Counted from the stretch's first letter, positions 25,624-34,887 are shown. The stretch: 64,000 nt of DNA from Bradyrhizobium zhengyangense (GCF_022012435.1 NZ_JAKLUA010000011.1:1-64000); one strand, 5' to 3'. Notes: generated by a model from the letters alone, not told the origin. A program made the numbers and translations.

Positions 25624-26802
25624 TCATGACGTATCACAACGAAACGGATGGTCGTGGGCACGGGCTCGCGGGACGACATCGACGCGGCGCATGGTGCCGC
25701 CGCAATGCGGGCAGACGGGGATCTGACATGTGGTGAGGGGATCGTCGCCGGCTTCTTGATCAGTCGGCGCGTTGCGGACAGCAAGGAGTTGACGGCAGAG
25801 AGCGATTTTATCGTTGCGTCCGCCATTGGCGAGGAAGCCATAGTGGCGGATGCGATGGAAGCCGTCCGGCAGGGTGTGTAGCAGAAAGCGCCGAATGAAC
25901 TCATCGGCATCAAGCGTCATCACTTTGGCTTTACGATTCTGCCGATAGTCCTTCCAGGGAAAGCTCACCTTGCCGTCGGCAAGCGAGATCAGCCGACTGT
26001 TGGCGATGGCGACGCGGTGCGTATAGCGGCCGAGATAAGCCAGCACCTGTTCGGGCCCGCCAAATGGTGGCTTGGCATAGACGACCCAGTCGGTCCGTCG
26101 AAGTTGATTAAGGCGCGCGGCGAATGCAGCGGGATCGGTGAGATGGGCGAGAGCGCCAAAGAAGCTCAGCTGGCCAGCCGCGTAGGCAGCTTGCAGCTCT
26201 TGCAGAAACAGGCGGCGGAACAGCCGGGAGAGGACGCGCACTGGCAGGAAGAAGCCGGGCCGGCAAGCGACCCAGCGTGTGCCGTCGAGCGAGGGTCCAC
26301 CGCCCGGCACGACGCAGTGGATATGCGGATGGTGTTGCAGGGTCTGGCCCCAGGTATGGAGGACGGCAGTCACGCCGAGCTGAGCGCCGAGATGCTTGGG
26401 GTCGGCTGCGATGGTGGTGAGCGTTTCGGCTGCGCAGCGGAACAGGATGGCATAGACGACGGCCTTGTTCTGGAAGGCGATCCCTCCGGCGAGGGCCGGC
26501 ATGGTGAAGACGACGTGGAAATACGGTACGGGAAGGAGTTCAGCTTGCCGTTCGGCGAGCCATTGCGCGCGCGCCGCGCCCTGGCACTTCGGGCAATGCC
26601 GATTGCGGCAGGAGTTGTAGGCAATGCGTGTGGCGCCGCAGTCATCGCACTGCTCGACGTGGCCGCCGAGCACAGCCGTCCGGCATGCCGTGATCGCGCC
26701 CATGACGCGCCGCTCGACGCGGCCCAGATGCTCGGCACGGGCTTGTCGAAACACTTCGCCGTGGCGGCGGAAGATATCCGCCACTTCCAGAACCGGAGCC
26801 AT
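25624..26802 (-). CDS. IS91-family HUH transposase
   Basis: This intact 392-residue protein has a cysteine-rich zinc-binding region near residues 52-74 (CDDCGATRIAYNSCRNRHCP followed by KC), the HUH motif HHPHIHCVVPGGG at about 157-169, and the tyrosine region VLAYLGRYTHRVAIANSRLI. A second zinc-finger-like CPHCGG lies near the end. IS91-type enzymes nick single DNA strands and move by rolling circle. The start lies 9 bases after the upstream integrase stop, so the two are co-transcribed. Confidence 0.9.
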   Translation of the reverse strand: MAPVLEVADIFRRHGEVFRQARAEHLGRVERRVMGAITACRTAVLGGHVEQCDDCGATRIAYNSCRNRHCPKCQGAARAQWLAERQAELLPVPYFHVVFTMPALAGGIAFQNKAVVYAILFRCAAETLTTIAADPKHLGAQLGVTAVLHTWGQTLQHHPHIHCVVPGGGPSLDGTRWVACRPGFFLPVRVLSRLFRRLFLQELQAAYAAGQLSFFGALAHLTDPAAFAARLNQLRRTDWVVYAKPPFGGPEQVLAYLGRYTHRVAIANSRLISLADGKVSFPWKDYRQNRKAKVMTLDADEFIRRFLLHTLPDGFHRIRHYGFLANGGRNDKIALCRQLLAVRNAPTDQEAGDDPLTTCQIPVCPHCGGTMRRVDVVPRARAHDHPFRCDTS

Positions 26803-26811
26803 GGCGCCCGC

Positions 26812-27672
26812 TCAGCCGGGCGGCACGACCTCCAGGTGGAGCCGGTCCAGCGGACTTGGCGTATTGCTGATGGTCTTGGTGGCGACCTGGGTATAGCGCG
26901 CCGTGCTGGCCAGGCTGGCATGGCCGAGCAGCACCTGGATGATGCGCACGTCGGCCCCGCTCTCCAGGAGATGGGTCGCGAATGTGTGCCGCAACGTGTG
27001 CACCGTCACCGACTTGCTCAAGCCGGCCGCCGCACAAGCTGAACGGCAGGCGGCGTGCAGCACGTTCGGGACGAGCGGACGCTCGTCGTCGCGGCCGGGA
27101 AACAACCATCGCTTTGGCCGAGTGAGCCGCCAATACGTCCGCAGAATCCTCAAAAGCTGCGGCGAGAGCATAACGTAACGGTCCTTGCCGCCCTTCCCGT
27201 GCTCGACCCGGATCAGCATCCGTTGGCTGTCGATGTCGACAACCTTCAAGAGGACCAGTTCCGATACGCGTAGTCCGGCGGCATAGACCGTGGTCAGCGC
27301 GGTACGGCTCTTCAGGCTCGGGACTGCTTCCAGGAAGCGCACGACCTCGTCGGCGCTCAGCACGACCGGAAGTTTGCGCGGTTGGCGCGCATAGGCGATG
27401 CGCTCCGGAACGGTGTCATGACCAAGCGTCACACCGTAGAAGAACCGCAGCGCGCACACGATCTGGTTCAGCGCCGGCCAGGACATCCCCGTCGCCACCA
27501 GATGAACCTGGAAGGCACGGATATCCTCCAGGTCAAGGCGGTCGGGAGAGCGACCGAAATACCGGCTCAACTTCGCTACGGCGTTGAGGTAGGATTGCTG
27601 CGTCGCCGGTGACAGATTGCGGACCGTCATGTCCTCGATCATGCGGCGGCGAAGTGGGCTGATCTCAGCCAT
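26812..27672 (-). CDS. Tyrosine recombinase of IS91-type element
   Basis: This 286-residue integrase has the N-terminal SAM-like core-binding domain (MIEDMTVRNLSPATQQSYLN) and the catalytic domain with R in YAAGLRVSELVLLKVVDID, K in HGKGGKDRYVML, H-x-x-R in VTVHTLRHTFATHLLESGAD, H in VLLGHASLASTARYTQVATK, and the terminal Tyr in the same stretch. All expected residues are present. It precedes the IS91 transposase and probably belongs to the mobile unit. Confidence 0.9.
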   Translation of the reverse strand: MAEISPLRRRMIEDMTVRNLSPATQQSYLNAVAKLSRYFGRSPDRLDLEDIRAFQVHLVATGMSWPALNQIVCALRFFYGVTLGHDTVPERIAYARQPRKLPVVLSADEVVRFLEAVPSLKSRTALTTVYAAGLRVSELVLLKVVDIDSQRMLIRVEHGKGGKDRYVMLSPQLLRILRTYWRLTRPKRWLFPGRDDERPLVPNVLHAACRSACAAAGLSKSVTVHTLRHTFATHLLESGADVRIIQVLLGHASLASTARYTQVATKTISNTPSPLDRLHLEVVPPG

Positions 27673-27679
27673 CGGAAAA

Positions 27680-27733
27680 CCTCCTGTCTGAAGGGTTGGG
27701 CTTCGAAAACCCGCAATCCTCTCAGACAGGAGG
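27680..27733. repeat. Hairpin upstream of IS91-type integrase
   Basis: CCTCCTGTCTGA (27680-27691) and TCAGACAGGAGG (27722-27733) are perfect inverted copies, with a further GGGTT/AACCC pair inside the loop. It could be the origin-end hairpin of the element or an operator for the integrase, which starts 8 bases away. Confidence 0.6.
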
Positions 27734-27968
27734 CAATCCTTGCTATGCCTCCCTACATGCCGCGCCAGCGGCTTCGTTCAATCCTATAAAACGCGGCAAA
27801 ATCAACAATCTGCCAAAGTAGTGCTAGGCGCCGTCGATATAACAGTGGCCTGCGCAGGAGCGAGAGGCCTTTGAGGTGGTCGCGGATGGCGTTTGGCTGT
27901 TCTGAGACACCAGCAGACTTTAACTTGCAGGCGTTTCTCGGTCGCCTCACCAAGCTTGTGGAGCGGGG

Positions 27969-28907
27969 TTATGAGAGCGCGTCGGTCAGCTCCGGAACCG
28001 CCTGGTAGAGGTCGGCGACCAGGCCGTAATCGGCCACCTGGAAGATCGGCGCGTCCTCGTCCTTGTTGATCGCGACGATCACCTTGGAGTCCTTCATGCC
28101 GGCCAGATGCTGGATCGCACCGGAAATGCCGACGGCGACATAGAGCTCGGGGGCCACGACCTTGCCGGTCTGGCCGACCTGCCAGTCGTTCGGCGCATAG
28201 CCGGCGTCCACCGCCGCACGCGAGGCACCGACGCCGGCGCCCAGCTTGTCGGCGAGCGGCTCGATGTATTTGGCGAAGTTCTCGCGGCTCTGCATGGCCC
28301 GGCCACCAGAGACGATGATCTTGGCCGAGGTCAGCTCGGGACGGTCGCTCTTGGCAACTTCCTCACCGACAAAGGTCGACAGGCCGGGATCGGCCGCGGC
28401 AGCGACGCTTTCGACCGGCGCGTTGCCACCGGCAGCTGCCGCCGCAAAGGTCGAGGTGCGGACCGTGATGACCTTCTTGGCGTCCTTCGACTTCACCGTC
28501 TGGATGGCGTTGCCGGCATAGATCGGACGCTCATAGGTGTCGGGCGCGACCACCTTGGTGATCTCCGAGACCTGCATGACGTCGAGCAGCGCCGCGACGC
28601 GCGGCATCACGTTCTTGAAGCGCGAGGTCGCGGGCGCGACGATCGCATCGTAGGACGGGGCCAGCGAAACGATCAGCGCGGCCAGCGGCTCGGCCAGATC
28701 GTGCGCGTAGGCCTCGCCTTCGGCGACCAGCACCTTGGCAACACCAGCGAGCTTCGCGGCGACCTCGGCCGCAGCCTTGGTGCCCTGCCCGCCGCCAGCG
28801 ACCAGCACGTGGACGTCGCCGCCGAGCTGGGACGCCGCGGTCAGCGCCTTGTTGGTGGAGTCCTTGAGGACCTCCTGTTCGTGTTCAGCAATCAACAACG
28901 CAGTCAT
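27969..28907 (-). CDS. etfA: Electron transfer flavoprotein alpha subunit
   Basis: This 312-residue protein has the ETF-alpha layout: N-terminal TALLIAEHEQEVLKDSTNKA and the C-terminal FAD-binding signature VDAGYAPNDWQVGQTGKVVA, PELYVAVGISGAIQHLAGMK and VIVAINKDEDAPIFQVADYG. With EtfB it carries electrons from acyl-CoA or other flavin dehydrogenases to ETF-ubiquinone oxidoreductase. The length and motifs fit the general beta-oxidation type, not the longer FixB form. The ATG is next to the EtfB stop. Codon use is noticeably more GC-rich than in the FAD dehydrogenase across the promoter. Confidence 0.95.
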   Translation of the reverse strand: MTALLIAEHEQEVLKDSTNKALTAASQLGGDVHVLVAGGGQGTKAAAEVAAKLAGVAKVLVAEGEAYAHDLAEPLAALIVSLAPSYDAIVAPATSRFKNVMPRVAALLDVMQVSEITKVVAPDTYERPIYAGNAIQTVKSKDAKKVITVRTSTFAAAAAGGNAPVESVAAAADPGLSTFVGEEVAKSDRPELTSAKIIVSGGRAMQSRENFAKYIEPLADKLGAGVGASRAAVDAGYAPNDWQVGQTGKVVAPELYVAVGISGAIQHLAGMKDSKVIVAINKDEDAPIFQVADYGLVADLYQAVPELTDALS

Positions 28908-29656
28908 CAGAGCACCCCGGCTTCGTTCTTGAGCTTCGACACCAGCTCGGCGACGTCCTTCACCTTGACGCCGGCCTTGCGGCCCGCGGGCTCAGCCGTC
29001 TTCAAAACTTCGAGGCGCGCAGTGACGTCGACACCGTAATCGGCAACGGTCTTCTCCGCGATCGGCTTCTTCTTGGCCTTCATGATGTTGGGCAGCGAGG
29101 CATAGCGCGGCTCGTTGAGACGCAGATCGGTGGTGACGATCGCCGGTCCCTTGAGCTTGACGGTCTGCAGGCCGCCGTCGACTTCACGGGTGACCTTGAA
29201 GTCGGAGCCTTCGACCTCGAGCTTCGAGGCAAACGTCGCCTGCGACCAGCCCAGCAGCGCAGCCAGCATCTGGCCGGTCTGATTGCTGTCGTCGTCGATC
29301 GCCTGCTTGCCGAGAATGATCAGGCCGGGCTGCTCTTCTTCTGCAACCTTCTTGAGGATCTTGGCGACGGCGAGCGGCTCGACGGTGCCTTCGGCCTTCA
29401 CCAGGATGCCGCGATCGGCGCCCATGGCAAGACCGGTGCGGATCGTCTCCGACGCCTGCGCCGGTCCAATGGAGACCACCACGACTTCGGCCGCCTTGCC
29501 GGCTTCCTTCAGGCGCAGCGCTTCCTCAACCGCGATTTCGTCGAAGGGGTTCATCGACATCTTGACGTTGGCGAGTTCAACGCCCGATCCATCGCCCTTG
29601 ACGCGGACCTTGACATTGTAATCGACCACCCGCTTTACCGGCACTAAGACCTTCAT
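28907..29656 (-). CDS. etfB: Electron transfer flavoprotein beta subunit
   Basis: This 249-residue protein starts at ATG 29656 behind GAGGAAA; an in-frame upstream start would add 11 residues. It reads MKVLVPVKRVVDYNVKVRVK, SMNPFDEIAVEEALRLKEAG, and the AMP/ETF signature ATFASKLEVEGSDFKVTREV, DGGLQTVKLKGPAIVTTDLR and NEPRYASLPNIMKAKKKPI. It is divergent from the FAD dehydrogenase at 29787, and an operator-like palindrome lies in the shared promoter. ETF may serve as electron acceptor for that dehydrogenase. Confidence 0.95.
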   Translation of the reverse strand: MKVLVPVKRVVDYNVKVRVKGDGSGVELANVKMSMNPFDEIAVEEALRLKEAGKAAEVVVVSIGPAQASETIRTGLAMGADRGILVKAEGTVEPLAVAKILKKVAEEEQPGLIILGKQAIDDDSNQTGQMLAALLGWSQATFASKLEVEGSDFKVTREVDGGLQTVKLKGPAIVTTDLRLNEPRYASLPNIMKAKKKPIAEKTVADYGVDVTARLEVLKTAEPAGRKAGVKVKDVAELVSKLKNEAGVL

Positions 29657-29698
29657 CAGGGTTTCCTCAACAATTGCAGCAGTTGACATCTGTTGAAG

Positions 29699-29720
29699 GA
29701 TAGTATCTCATGCTACTACC
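29699..29720. promoter_or_regulatory. Site B: inverted repeat TAGTA-N8-TACTA
   Basis: GATAGTA, eight bases (TCTCATGC), TACTACC, with half-sites identical to site A. It lies 43 bases from the etfB start and 67 bases from the FAD dehydrogenase start, so it could serve either or both divergent promoters. Confidence 0.65.
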
Positions 29721-29786
29721 ATATTCCAGGAAGCAGGGAAGGCGGAATCTGCGAGCCCAAGACCCCGCCAGGAAAGAACTCGTATT

Positions 29787-31295
29787 ATGCCTCGTGAATT
29801 CGACGCTGACGTCATCGTGGTAGGGGCAGGAAATGCTGCCGCTTGTGCGGCCATATCCGCCAGCAATAATGGCGCGACTGTCCTCATGCTTGAGGCGGCG
29901 CCTCGGGACGAGCGGGGAGGGAACTCGACCTATACGGCGGGCGCCATGCGATACGTCTTCAATGGTGTGGAGGACGTGCTAAGCGTAGTGCCGGACATCA
30001 ATCCCGATACGTTAGCCAATACTGATTTCGGCACTTACACCGAGGACCAATTTTTCGATGACATGTTTCGCGTGACGCAATTCAGGACCGATCCTGACTT
30101 ATGCGAGATTTTAGTCAAGCGCAGCTTGCCGACGCTTCGGTGGATGCGAGAGCAAGGCGTTAGGTTTCAAACTAGTCATGGGCGGCAAGCCTACAAAGTG
30201 AACGGACGGTTCCAATTCTGGGGTGGGCTCAGTGTGGAAGTGTGGGGTGGTGGTCCCGGTCTCGTGGACATGCTGCTAGAGTCCGCGGAAGGGAAGGGTA
30301 TCCAGTTTCTTTACGAAACTGCCGCGGTCAGTTTGATCAATGACAATAGCGGGGTCGTTGGAGTTCGCGTCCGGCATCAAGGCAAGGAGCGCGATCTGCA
30401 TTCAAATGCTGTCATCCTGGCGTGCGGAGGCTTCGAGTCTAATACGGAAATGCGCGCGCGGTATCTCGGACCAAACTGGGACCTGGCGAAAGTTCGTGGC
30501 ACACGCTTCAATACCGGCGCTGGAATCCAAATGGCGCTTGCGATTGGTGCAATGCCATGTGGACATTGGTCCGGAGCACATGCCGTCGGCTGGGACCAAA
30601 ATGCTCCGGCGTTCGGCGATCTCGCAGTAGGGGATGCCTACCAGAAGCACAGCTACCCATTCGGCATCATGGTCAATTCCCGAGGCCAACGCTTCCTTGA
30701 TGAGGGAGCCGATTTTCGCAATTATACCTATGCCAAGTATGGTCGCGAAATCCTAGCGCAACCCGGCCAGTTCGCTTGGCAGGTATTCGATGCTAAGGTG
30801 CATCACCTTTTGCGCGACGAATACAGGATCCGGCAAATCACCAAGATTACGTCGGATACCCTGGAGGGTCTCGCCGACCAACTCGAAGGCGTTGATCGCA
30901 ACGCCTTTCTCAAGACCGTCGCTGAATTTAACGCATCGGTGCGGCAGGACGTTCCCTTCAACCCGAATGCGAAAGATGGCCGCTCCGCGGAGAGTTCGCC
31001 GCGCAAGTCCCATTGGGCCAACACGATTGATACAGGACCATTCGAGGCTTATGCCGTCACGTGCGGTGTCACCTTCACATTCGGTGGACTCAAGATTGAC
31101 CAGAGCGGTCAGGTGCAGGATACAGCCGGCCTTCCGATTCCCGGCTTGTTCGCAGCTGGAGAGCTGGTCGGGGGGCTGTTCTATCATAACTATCCAGGTG
31201 GCACGGGGCTCACTTCAGGCGCTGTATTCGGGAAGATCGCAGGTGAGAGCGCTGCTGCGGCAGTCGCTGCAAGCAAGAGCCGTTCAGCGGCCTGA
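29787..31295 (+). CDS. FAD-dependent dehydrogenase, tricarballylate dehydrogenase (TcuA)/fumarate-reductase-flavoprotein type
   Basis: This 502-residue flavoprotein has the dinucleotide-binding motif DVIVVGAGNAAACAAISASN near residue 8, the TcuA-like ERGGNSTYTAGAMRYVFNGV, EVWGGGPGLVDMLLESAEGK and the C-terminal IPGLFAAGELVGGLFYHNYP then GGTGLTSGAVFGK. TcuA oxidises tricarballylate to cis-aconitate; others in the family act on steroids or dicarboxylates. It heads an operon with an ABC importer and is divergent from etfBA. A polycarboxylate substrate is likely but not proven. Confidence 0.85.
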   Translation: MPREFDADVIVVGAGNAAACAAISASNNGATVLMLEAAPRDERGGNSTYTAGAMRYVFNGVEDVLSVVPDINPDTLANTDFGTYTEDQFFDDMFRVTQFRTDPDLCEILVKRSLPTLRWMREQGVRFQTSHGRQAYKVNGRFQFWGGLSVEVWGGGPGLVDMLLESAEGKGIQFLYETAAVSLINDNSGVVGVRVRHQGKERDLHSNAVILACGGFESNTEMRARYLGPNWDLAKVRGTRFNTGAGIQMALAIGAMPCGHWSGAHAVGWDQNAPAFGDLAVGDAYQKHSYPFGIMVNSRGQRFLDEGADFRNYTYAKYGREILAQPGQFAWQVFDAKVHHLLRDEYRIRQITKITSDTLEGLADQLEGVDRNAFLKTVAEFNASVRQDVPFNPNAKDGRSAESSPRKSHWANTIDTGPFEAYAVTCGVTFTFGGLKIDQSGQVQDTAGLPIPGLFAAGELVGGLFYHNYPGGTGLTSGAVFGKIAGESAAAAVAASKSRSAA

Positions 31296-31349
31296 TCAAT
31301 AAGTTGCAGAACAAACTGCATCATAAACTGCCGACAGGGAGGCACAAAA

Positions 31350-32345
31350 ATGGCTCGCTCAATCCAAAACAAGTTGCGTCGTGTAGCATTTGTTGTGGCA
31401 TCCTGCGTGATGCTGATTCCAGCGCACGCCACGTCCAAAGATGCGCTGACAATAAAGATAGGTCTGCAAGCCGTTCCAACCGACGACGTTTATCGCACCA
31501 AGGATTGGGGCGCAAAGTACAACCTTAAGGTTGACATCGGGAGCTATAGCTCTGGAAGCGAAATACTCAAGGCGTTTGTCGCCGGGCAAATCGATATCGG
31601 CAACGGAGGCTCAGGTCGACTAATCACTATGGCTGCGATGCAGCCCAATCTGTTCTACATTATTGCCGCCGATCAGTATGGGGGCGATCGCTACGGCGTA
31701 ATTGTCGCGAACCATTCATCTGTCAAAGCGGTGGCTGAACTCAAAGGAAGGAAGATCGGCGCGGTTGCCGGATCCGGCTCTTTCAGCACTTTCCGTGTCT
31801 TTTTAGACAAGAACGGGATGAAGGAAGGCGACTTCCAGATCGTCAATATGAAGGTTGAGGACCTGCGAGCCGCCGTGCAGCAAGGTGTTGTCGACGCTGC
31901 AGTGGCATGGGAGCCGCATGTTGCGATTGGCGAGACGATGGGCGTGGTAAAGCGTATTCAGTCGATGAAGGGCGTAAGTGAATCGCCGAACCTTGTGCTG
32001 GTGCGCCGCAAGTTTGCTGATGAGCATCCCGAGGCCGTGGCGCGATATCTTGCCACGTTGATCGATGCCGGCACGTACATGAAGACGCAACCGGACGATG
32101 CCGCCAGCAAGGTTGCAGCCGATATCAGCAAGCAGGGCGTGGACATCGATCCAAAGGCGCTGGAGCTTGCCTTGACGCGGATCAACGTCGATCCAAAGCT
32201 GACCGACGCGATGACCGACGAGCTCATGCCGGTTGCCGAGTCTATGAAGGCGGCCGGAAAGATTCCCAACATTCCGGACTTCAAGAGCCTCGTGCGCAAT
32301 CAATTCTATGAGGAAGCGGCGAAACTCGCGTCATCTACCAACTAA
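31350..32345 (+). CDS. NMT1/SsuA-type ABC transporter substrate-binding protein
   Basis: This 331-residue protein is preceded by GGGAGG. It has a signal peptide (RRVAFVVASCVMLIPAHATS) and the NitT/TauT binding fold: TIKIGLQAVPTDDVYRTKDW, EILKAFVAGQIDIGNGGSGR and LKGRKIGAVAGSGSFSTFRV, then DAAVAWEPHVAIGETMG. It lies 54 bases after the FAD dehydrogenase and is the first gene of a four-gene importer. Family members bind sulfonates, nitrate, pyrimidine precursors or aromatic acids, so the ligand is open. Confidence 0.9.
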   Translation: MARSIQNKLRRVAFVVASCVMLIPAHATSKDALTIKIGLQAVPTDDVYRTKDWGAKYNLKVDIGSYSSGSEILKAFVAGQIDIGNGGSGRLITMAAMQPNLFYIIAADQYGGDRYGVIVANHSSVKAVAELKGRKIGAVAGSGSFSTFRVFLDKNGMKEGDFQIVNMKVEDLRAAVQQGVVDAAVAWEPHVAIGETMGVVKRIQSMKGVSESPNLVLVRRKFADEHPEAVARYLATLIDAGTYMKTQPDDAASKVAADISKQGVDIDPKALELALTRINVDPKLTDAMTDELMPVAESMKAAGKIPNIPDFKSLVRNQFYEEAAKLASSTN

Positions 32346-32355
32346 GGGCTCCATC

Positions 32356-33225
32356 ATGTCTAACGCGACGCCGTCGGCGCCGTTCGCGGGTGTTGCCGAC
32401 GAGCAGAGGCTGCGTAGCATCTTGTACCGCGGGGCGGCATCGGCATTCTTGTTCGCGCTGCCAATCATCGTCTTCCTGTTAATATGGGAGACAACGGTAC
32501 GTCTCGGCTGGATCAATGCGACGATCCTGCCTTCGCCATCAAATATCGCGCGGCGCGCGTGGGTGCTGCTTGATCCAGCCGATCCCGCCAAGAGCATATT
32601 GCTGACGCATATTGTCGTTAGTTTGTGGCGTGCGCTGAGTTCGTTCGCTCTGGCATGCGTGCTGGCCATCCCAATGGGCCTCTTCCTGGGCCTCAACAGG
32701 ACGGCCTATCTGATTGCTTCCCCACTCCTGAGCCTGTTACTGCCGCTACCGGCAGTTGCCTGGGCTCCGATCTTCCTGGTCATTTTCGGTCAAGGCGATA
32801 TCACGATCATTGCTGTCTGTTTCCTCGGTGCCTTCTTTCCGATTCTGTACAGTACTATCCAGGGCGTGCGCGCAATCGGCCGACACTCCTTGTGGGTCGT
32901 GCGCAGCATGGGCGCAAGCCGGTTTGATATCTTTCGGCGTGTGCTGTTACCCGGTGCGCTGCCGGCGCTGATCTCGGGGCTGAAGCTTGGAATGGCGCAT
33001 TCGTGGCGCACGCTGGTCGCGGCCGAAATGCTAGCTGCGTTGACCCATGGCCTCGGATTCATGATATTCGCGGCGCGTTCCTATATGGACGTATCCACGA
33101 TGTTCGTCGGCATCGTATGCCTGGCCCTGATCGGTCTCCTTATCGAACGTGGCGTGTTTGGCTCGCTCGAAGCACTTACCATTCACCGCTGGCACGGTAA
33201 CGGAAAAGTGGGTAGCCATCGATGA
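32356..33225 (+). CDS. ABC transporter permease (NitT/TauT type)
   Basis: This 289-residue inner-membrane protein starts at ATG 32356. Hydrophobic segments start at about residue 30 (ASAFLFALPIIVFLLIWETT). The permease signature is SMGASRFDIFRRVLLPGALP and ALISGLKLGMAHSWRTLVAA. It overlaps the second permease gene by four bases (ATGA). Confidence 0.92.
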   Translation: MSNATPSAPFAGVADEQRLRSILYRGAASAFLFALPIIVFLLIWETTVRLGWINATILPSPSNIARRAWVLLDPADPAKSILLTHIVVSLWRALSSFALACVLAIPMGLFLGLNRTAYLIASPLLSLLLPLPAVAWAPIFLVIFGQGDITIIAVCFLGAFFPILYSTIQGVRAIGRHSLWVVRSMGASRFDIFRRVLLPGALPALISGLKLGMAHSWRTLVAAEMLAALTHGLGFMIFAARSYMDVSTMFVGIVCLALIGLLIERGVFGSLEALTIHRWHGNGKVGSHR

Positions 33226-34064
33226 GCGTGGACACATCCGGCATCCGTCTGCAGCGATATACTCGGTCCCCAGCCTCGTCCGGTCTCGCGATACCGATGG
33301 CTCGTATCGCGCTGATCCTGGTGCCGCTGGTGGCTTGGGAGGTGTGCTCGCGGTTAGGGTTGATAAACGGCTTCTTGTTTCCGGCGCCGTCCGCGATCCT
33401 CAACAAGCTTTGGGTGCAATCCGGCCCAAACGGAAACCCGCCATATGCAATTCTGTGGCACGTGGCAGACAGCATGCTGCGCTTGCTCTCGGGATTATCA
33501 CTTGCGGTAATCATAGGTACCCTGCTCGGGGTTGGACTTGGCATGAGTCAGCGGGCGCGGCTGGTGTTTCAGCCAATCATTAGCATCTTGATGCCTGTGC
33601 CGACGCTAGCATGGACCCCCGTCCTGCTGTTGGTCATGGGTATCGATAACCGCACGACCATCCTAGTCGTATTTCTCGCAGCGGTTTTCGAAATGATATA
33701 CATCGTCGCGAGCGGCATCGAAATGCTGAACGTCAAAATGCTTTGGGTGGCTTGGTCGATGGGCGCGAGCCGACGGCAGGTATTTTGGCGCGTCATTATT
33801 CCCGGCATTTTTCCTTGCCTGATCACCGGCACACGGCTCGGTACAGGTTACGCCTGGCGCGCTCTGATCGCCGCCGAGATGCTGGCCGCCAGCAGCTATG
33901 GCCTGGGTTTCATGATCTATGACGCCTCCGAATACATGAACATTGGCGTCATCTATGGTGGCGTGATGATGATTGCGGCGCTCGGCTATCTTCTTGAGAA
34001 CGTTCTGGTTGGCAAGATCGAAGCTGCTACCATCGAGAAATGGGGAGTACTCAATGAGCGTTGA
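33222..34064 (+). CDS. ABC transporter permease (NitT/TauT type), second copy
   Basis: This 280-residue membrane protein has the same architecture as its neighbour, with the coupling motif SMGASRRQVFWRVIIPGIFP and ITGTRLGTGYAWRALIAAEM. Having two different permease genes implies a heterodimeric channel, less common than the single-permease Ssu/Tau systems. Start and stop overlap both neighbours. Confidence 0.92.
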   Translation: MSVDTSGIRLQRYTRSPASSGLAIPMARIALILVPLVAWEVCSRLGLINGFLFPAPSAILNKLWVQSGPNGNPPYAILWHVADSMLRLLSGLSLAVIIGTLLGVGLGMSQRARLVFQPIISILMPVPTLAWTPVLLLVMGIDNRTTILVVFLAAVFEMIYIVASGIEMLNVKMLWVAWSMGASRRQVFWRVIIPGIFPCLITGTRLGTGYAWRALIAAEMLAASSYGLGFMIYDASEYMNIGVIYGGVMMIAALGYLLENVLVGKIEAATIEKWGVLNER

Positions 34065-34887
34065 AACGGCAAAAATACTCCCGCTGCGCGACGGTGCCGG
34101 TACCAAGCCCAAGATTGTCGCCAAGAATGTCCAGAAGTATTTCGGAAACGTGCTGGCGATGGAGGACATTTCTTGCACGATCAACGAACGGGAATTCGTG
34201 GCTATCATCGGTCCAAGCGGTTGCGGCAAGTCGACGTTTCTGTACCTGATCGCTGGATTCGAGAAGGCAAGCCAGGGGGAACTGCTAATCAACAACGAAC
34301 TCGTGGTGGGGCCAGGACCCGACCGTGGCGTGGTCTTTCAGGAGTTCGTGCTGTTCCCCTGGCTTACGGTGTTGCGTAATGCGACGCTGGGCCTGGACAT
34401 CAAAGGTGTGCCACGGCAGGAAGCTGAGGAGCGGGCGAGGAAGTGGCTTCGTCTGACAGGCCTTTCGGGGTTCGAGAATGCCTATCCATCGTCTCTGTCG
34501 GGCGGCATGAAACAGCGCGTCGCCATCGCTCGGGCACTTAGTTACGATCCGGAGGTGCTGCTACTCGATGAGCCGTTCGGCGCACTCGACGTGCAAACAA
34601 AGAACTACATGATCCAGGATCTACAAAACCTCTGGGTCGAGGCCAATCGAACTATCGTGATGATAACTCATAGTGTATCAGAGGCCGTTCAGCTTGCCGA
34701 TCGAGTGCTTATTCTGAGCTCACGGCCCTCGCGAATAATTGCGGACGTGGCGATCAAGCTACCCCACCCTCGGGACTTAAGGGACCCGCAGGTCCGGCGA
34801 TACGAAGACGAGGTTACGGCTCTTCTGTCGGCGGAAGTCGACAAGGCGATGAAGCGCGAACGCCAGACGTTTGCTGGCCGCTCATAG
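34054..34887 (+). CDS. ABC transporter ATP-binding protein (NitT/TauT type)
   Basis: This 277-residue ATPase starts at ATG 34054, overlapping the permease stop. Walker A is IIGPSGCGKST, the Q-loop is VFQEFVLFPWLTVLRN, the signature is SSLSGGMKQRVAIARALSYD, Walker B is VLLLDEPFGALD, and the switch His is in MITHSVSEAVQLADRV. It completes the importer that begins at 31350. Confidence 0.93.
   Translation: MSVETAKILPLRDGAGTKPKIVAKNVQKYFGNVLAMEDISCTINEREFVAIIGPSGCGKSTFLYLIAGFEKASQGELLINNELVVGPGPDRGVVFQEFVLFPWLTVLRNATLGLDIKGVPRQEAEERARKWLRLTGLSGFENAYPSSLSGGMKQRVAIARALSYDPEVLLLDEPFGALDVQTKNYMIQDLQNLWVEANRTIVMITHSVSEAVQLADRVLILSSRPSRIIADVAIKLPHPRDLRDPQVRRYEDEVTALLSAEVDKAMKRERQTFAGRS

Larger units (their letters stand above)
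25624..27733 (-). mobile_element. IS91-type element with integrase and transposase
   Basis: The element includes a tyrosine recombinase, an HUH transposase and an upstream hairpin at 27680-27733. This gene pair is a recurring IS91-family layout. The interval given covers only the supported parts; the real end on the left lies somewhere in 25250-25623. Confidence 0.75.

Noticed and set aside
26017..27042. Plus-strand open frame of 341 codons
   Set aside because: It is antisense to the IS91 transposase and integrase, both of which have all catalytic motifs.
28107..29039. Plus-strand open frame of 310 codons over etfA/etfB
   Set aside because: It is a shadow of the very GC-rich etf genes; composition is repetitive in Arg, Gly and Asp with no motif.
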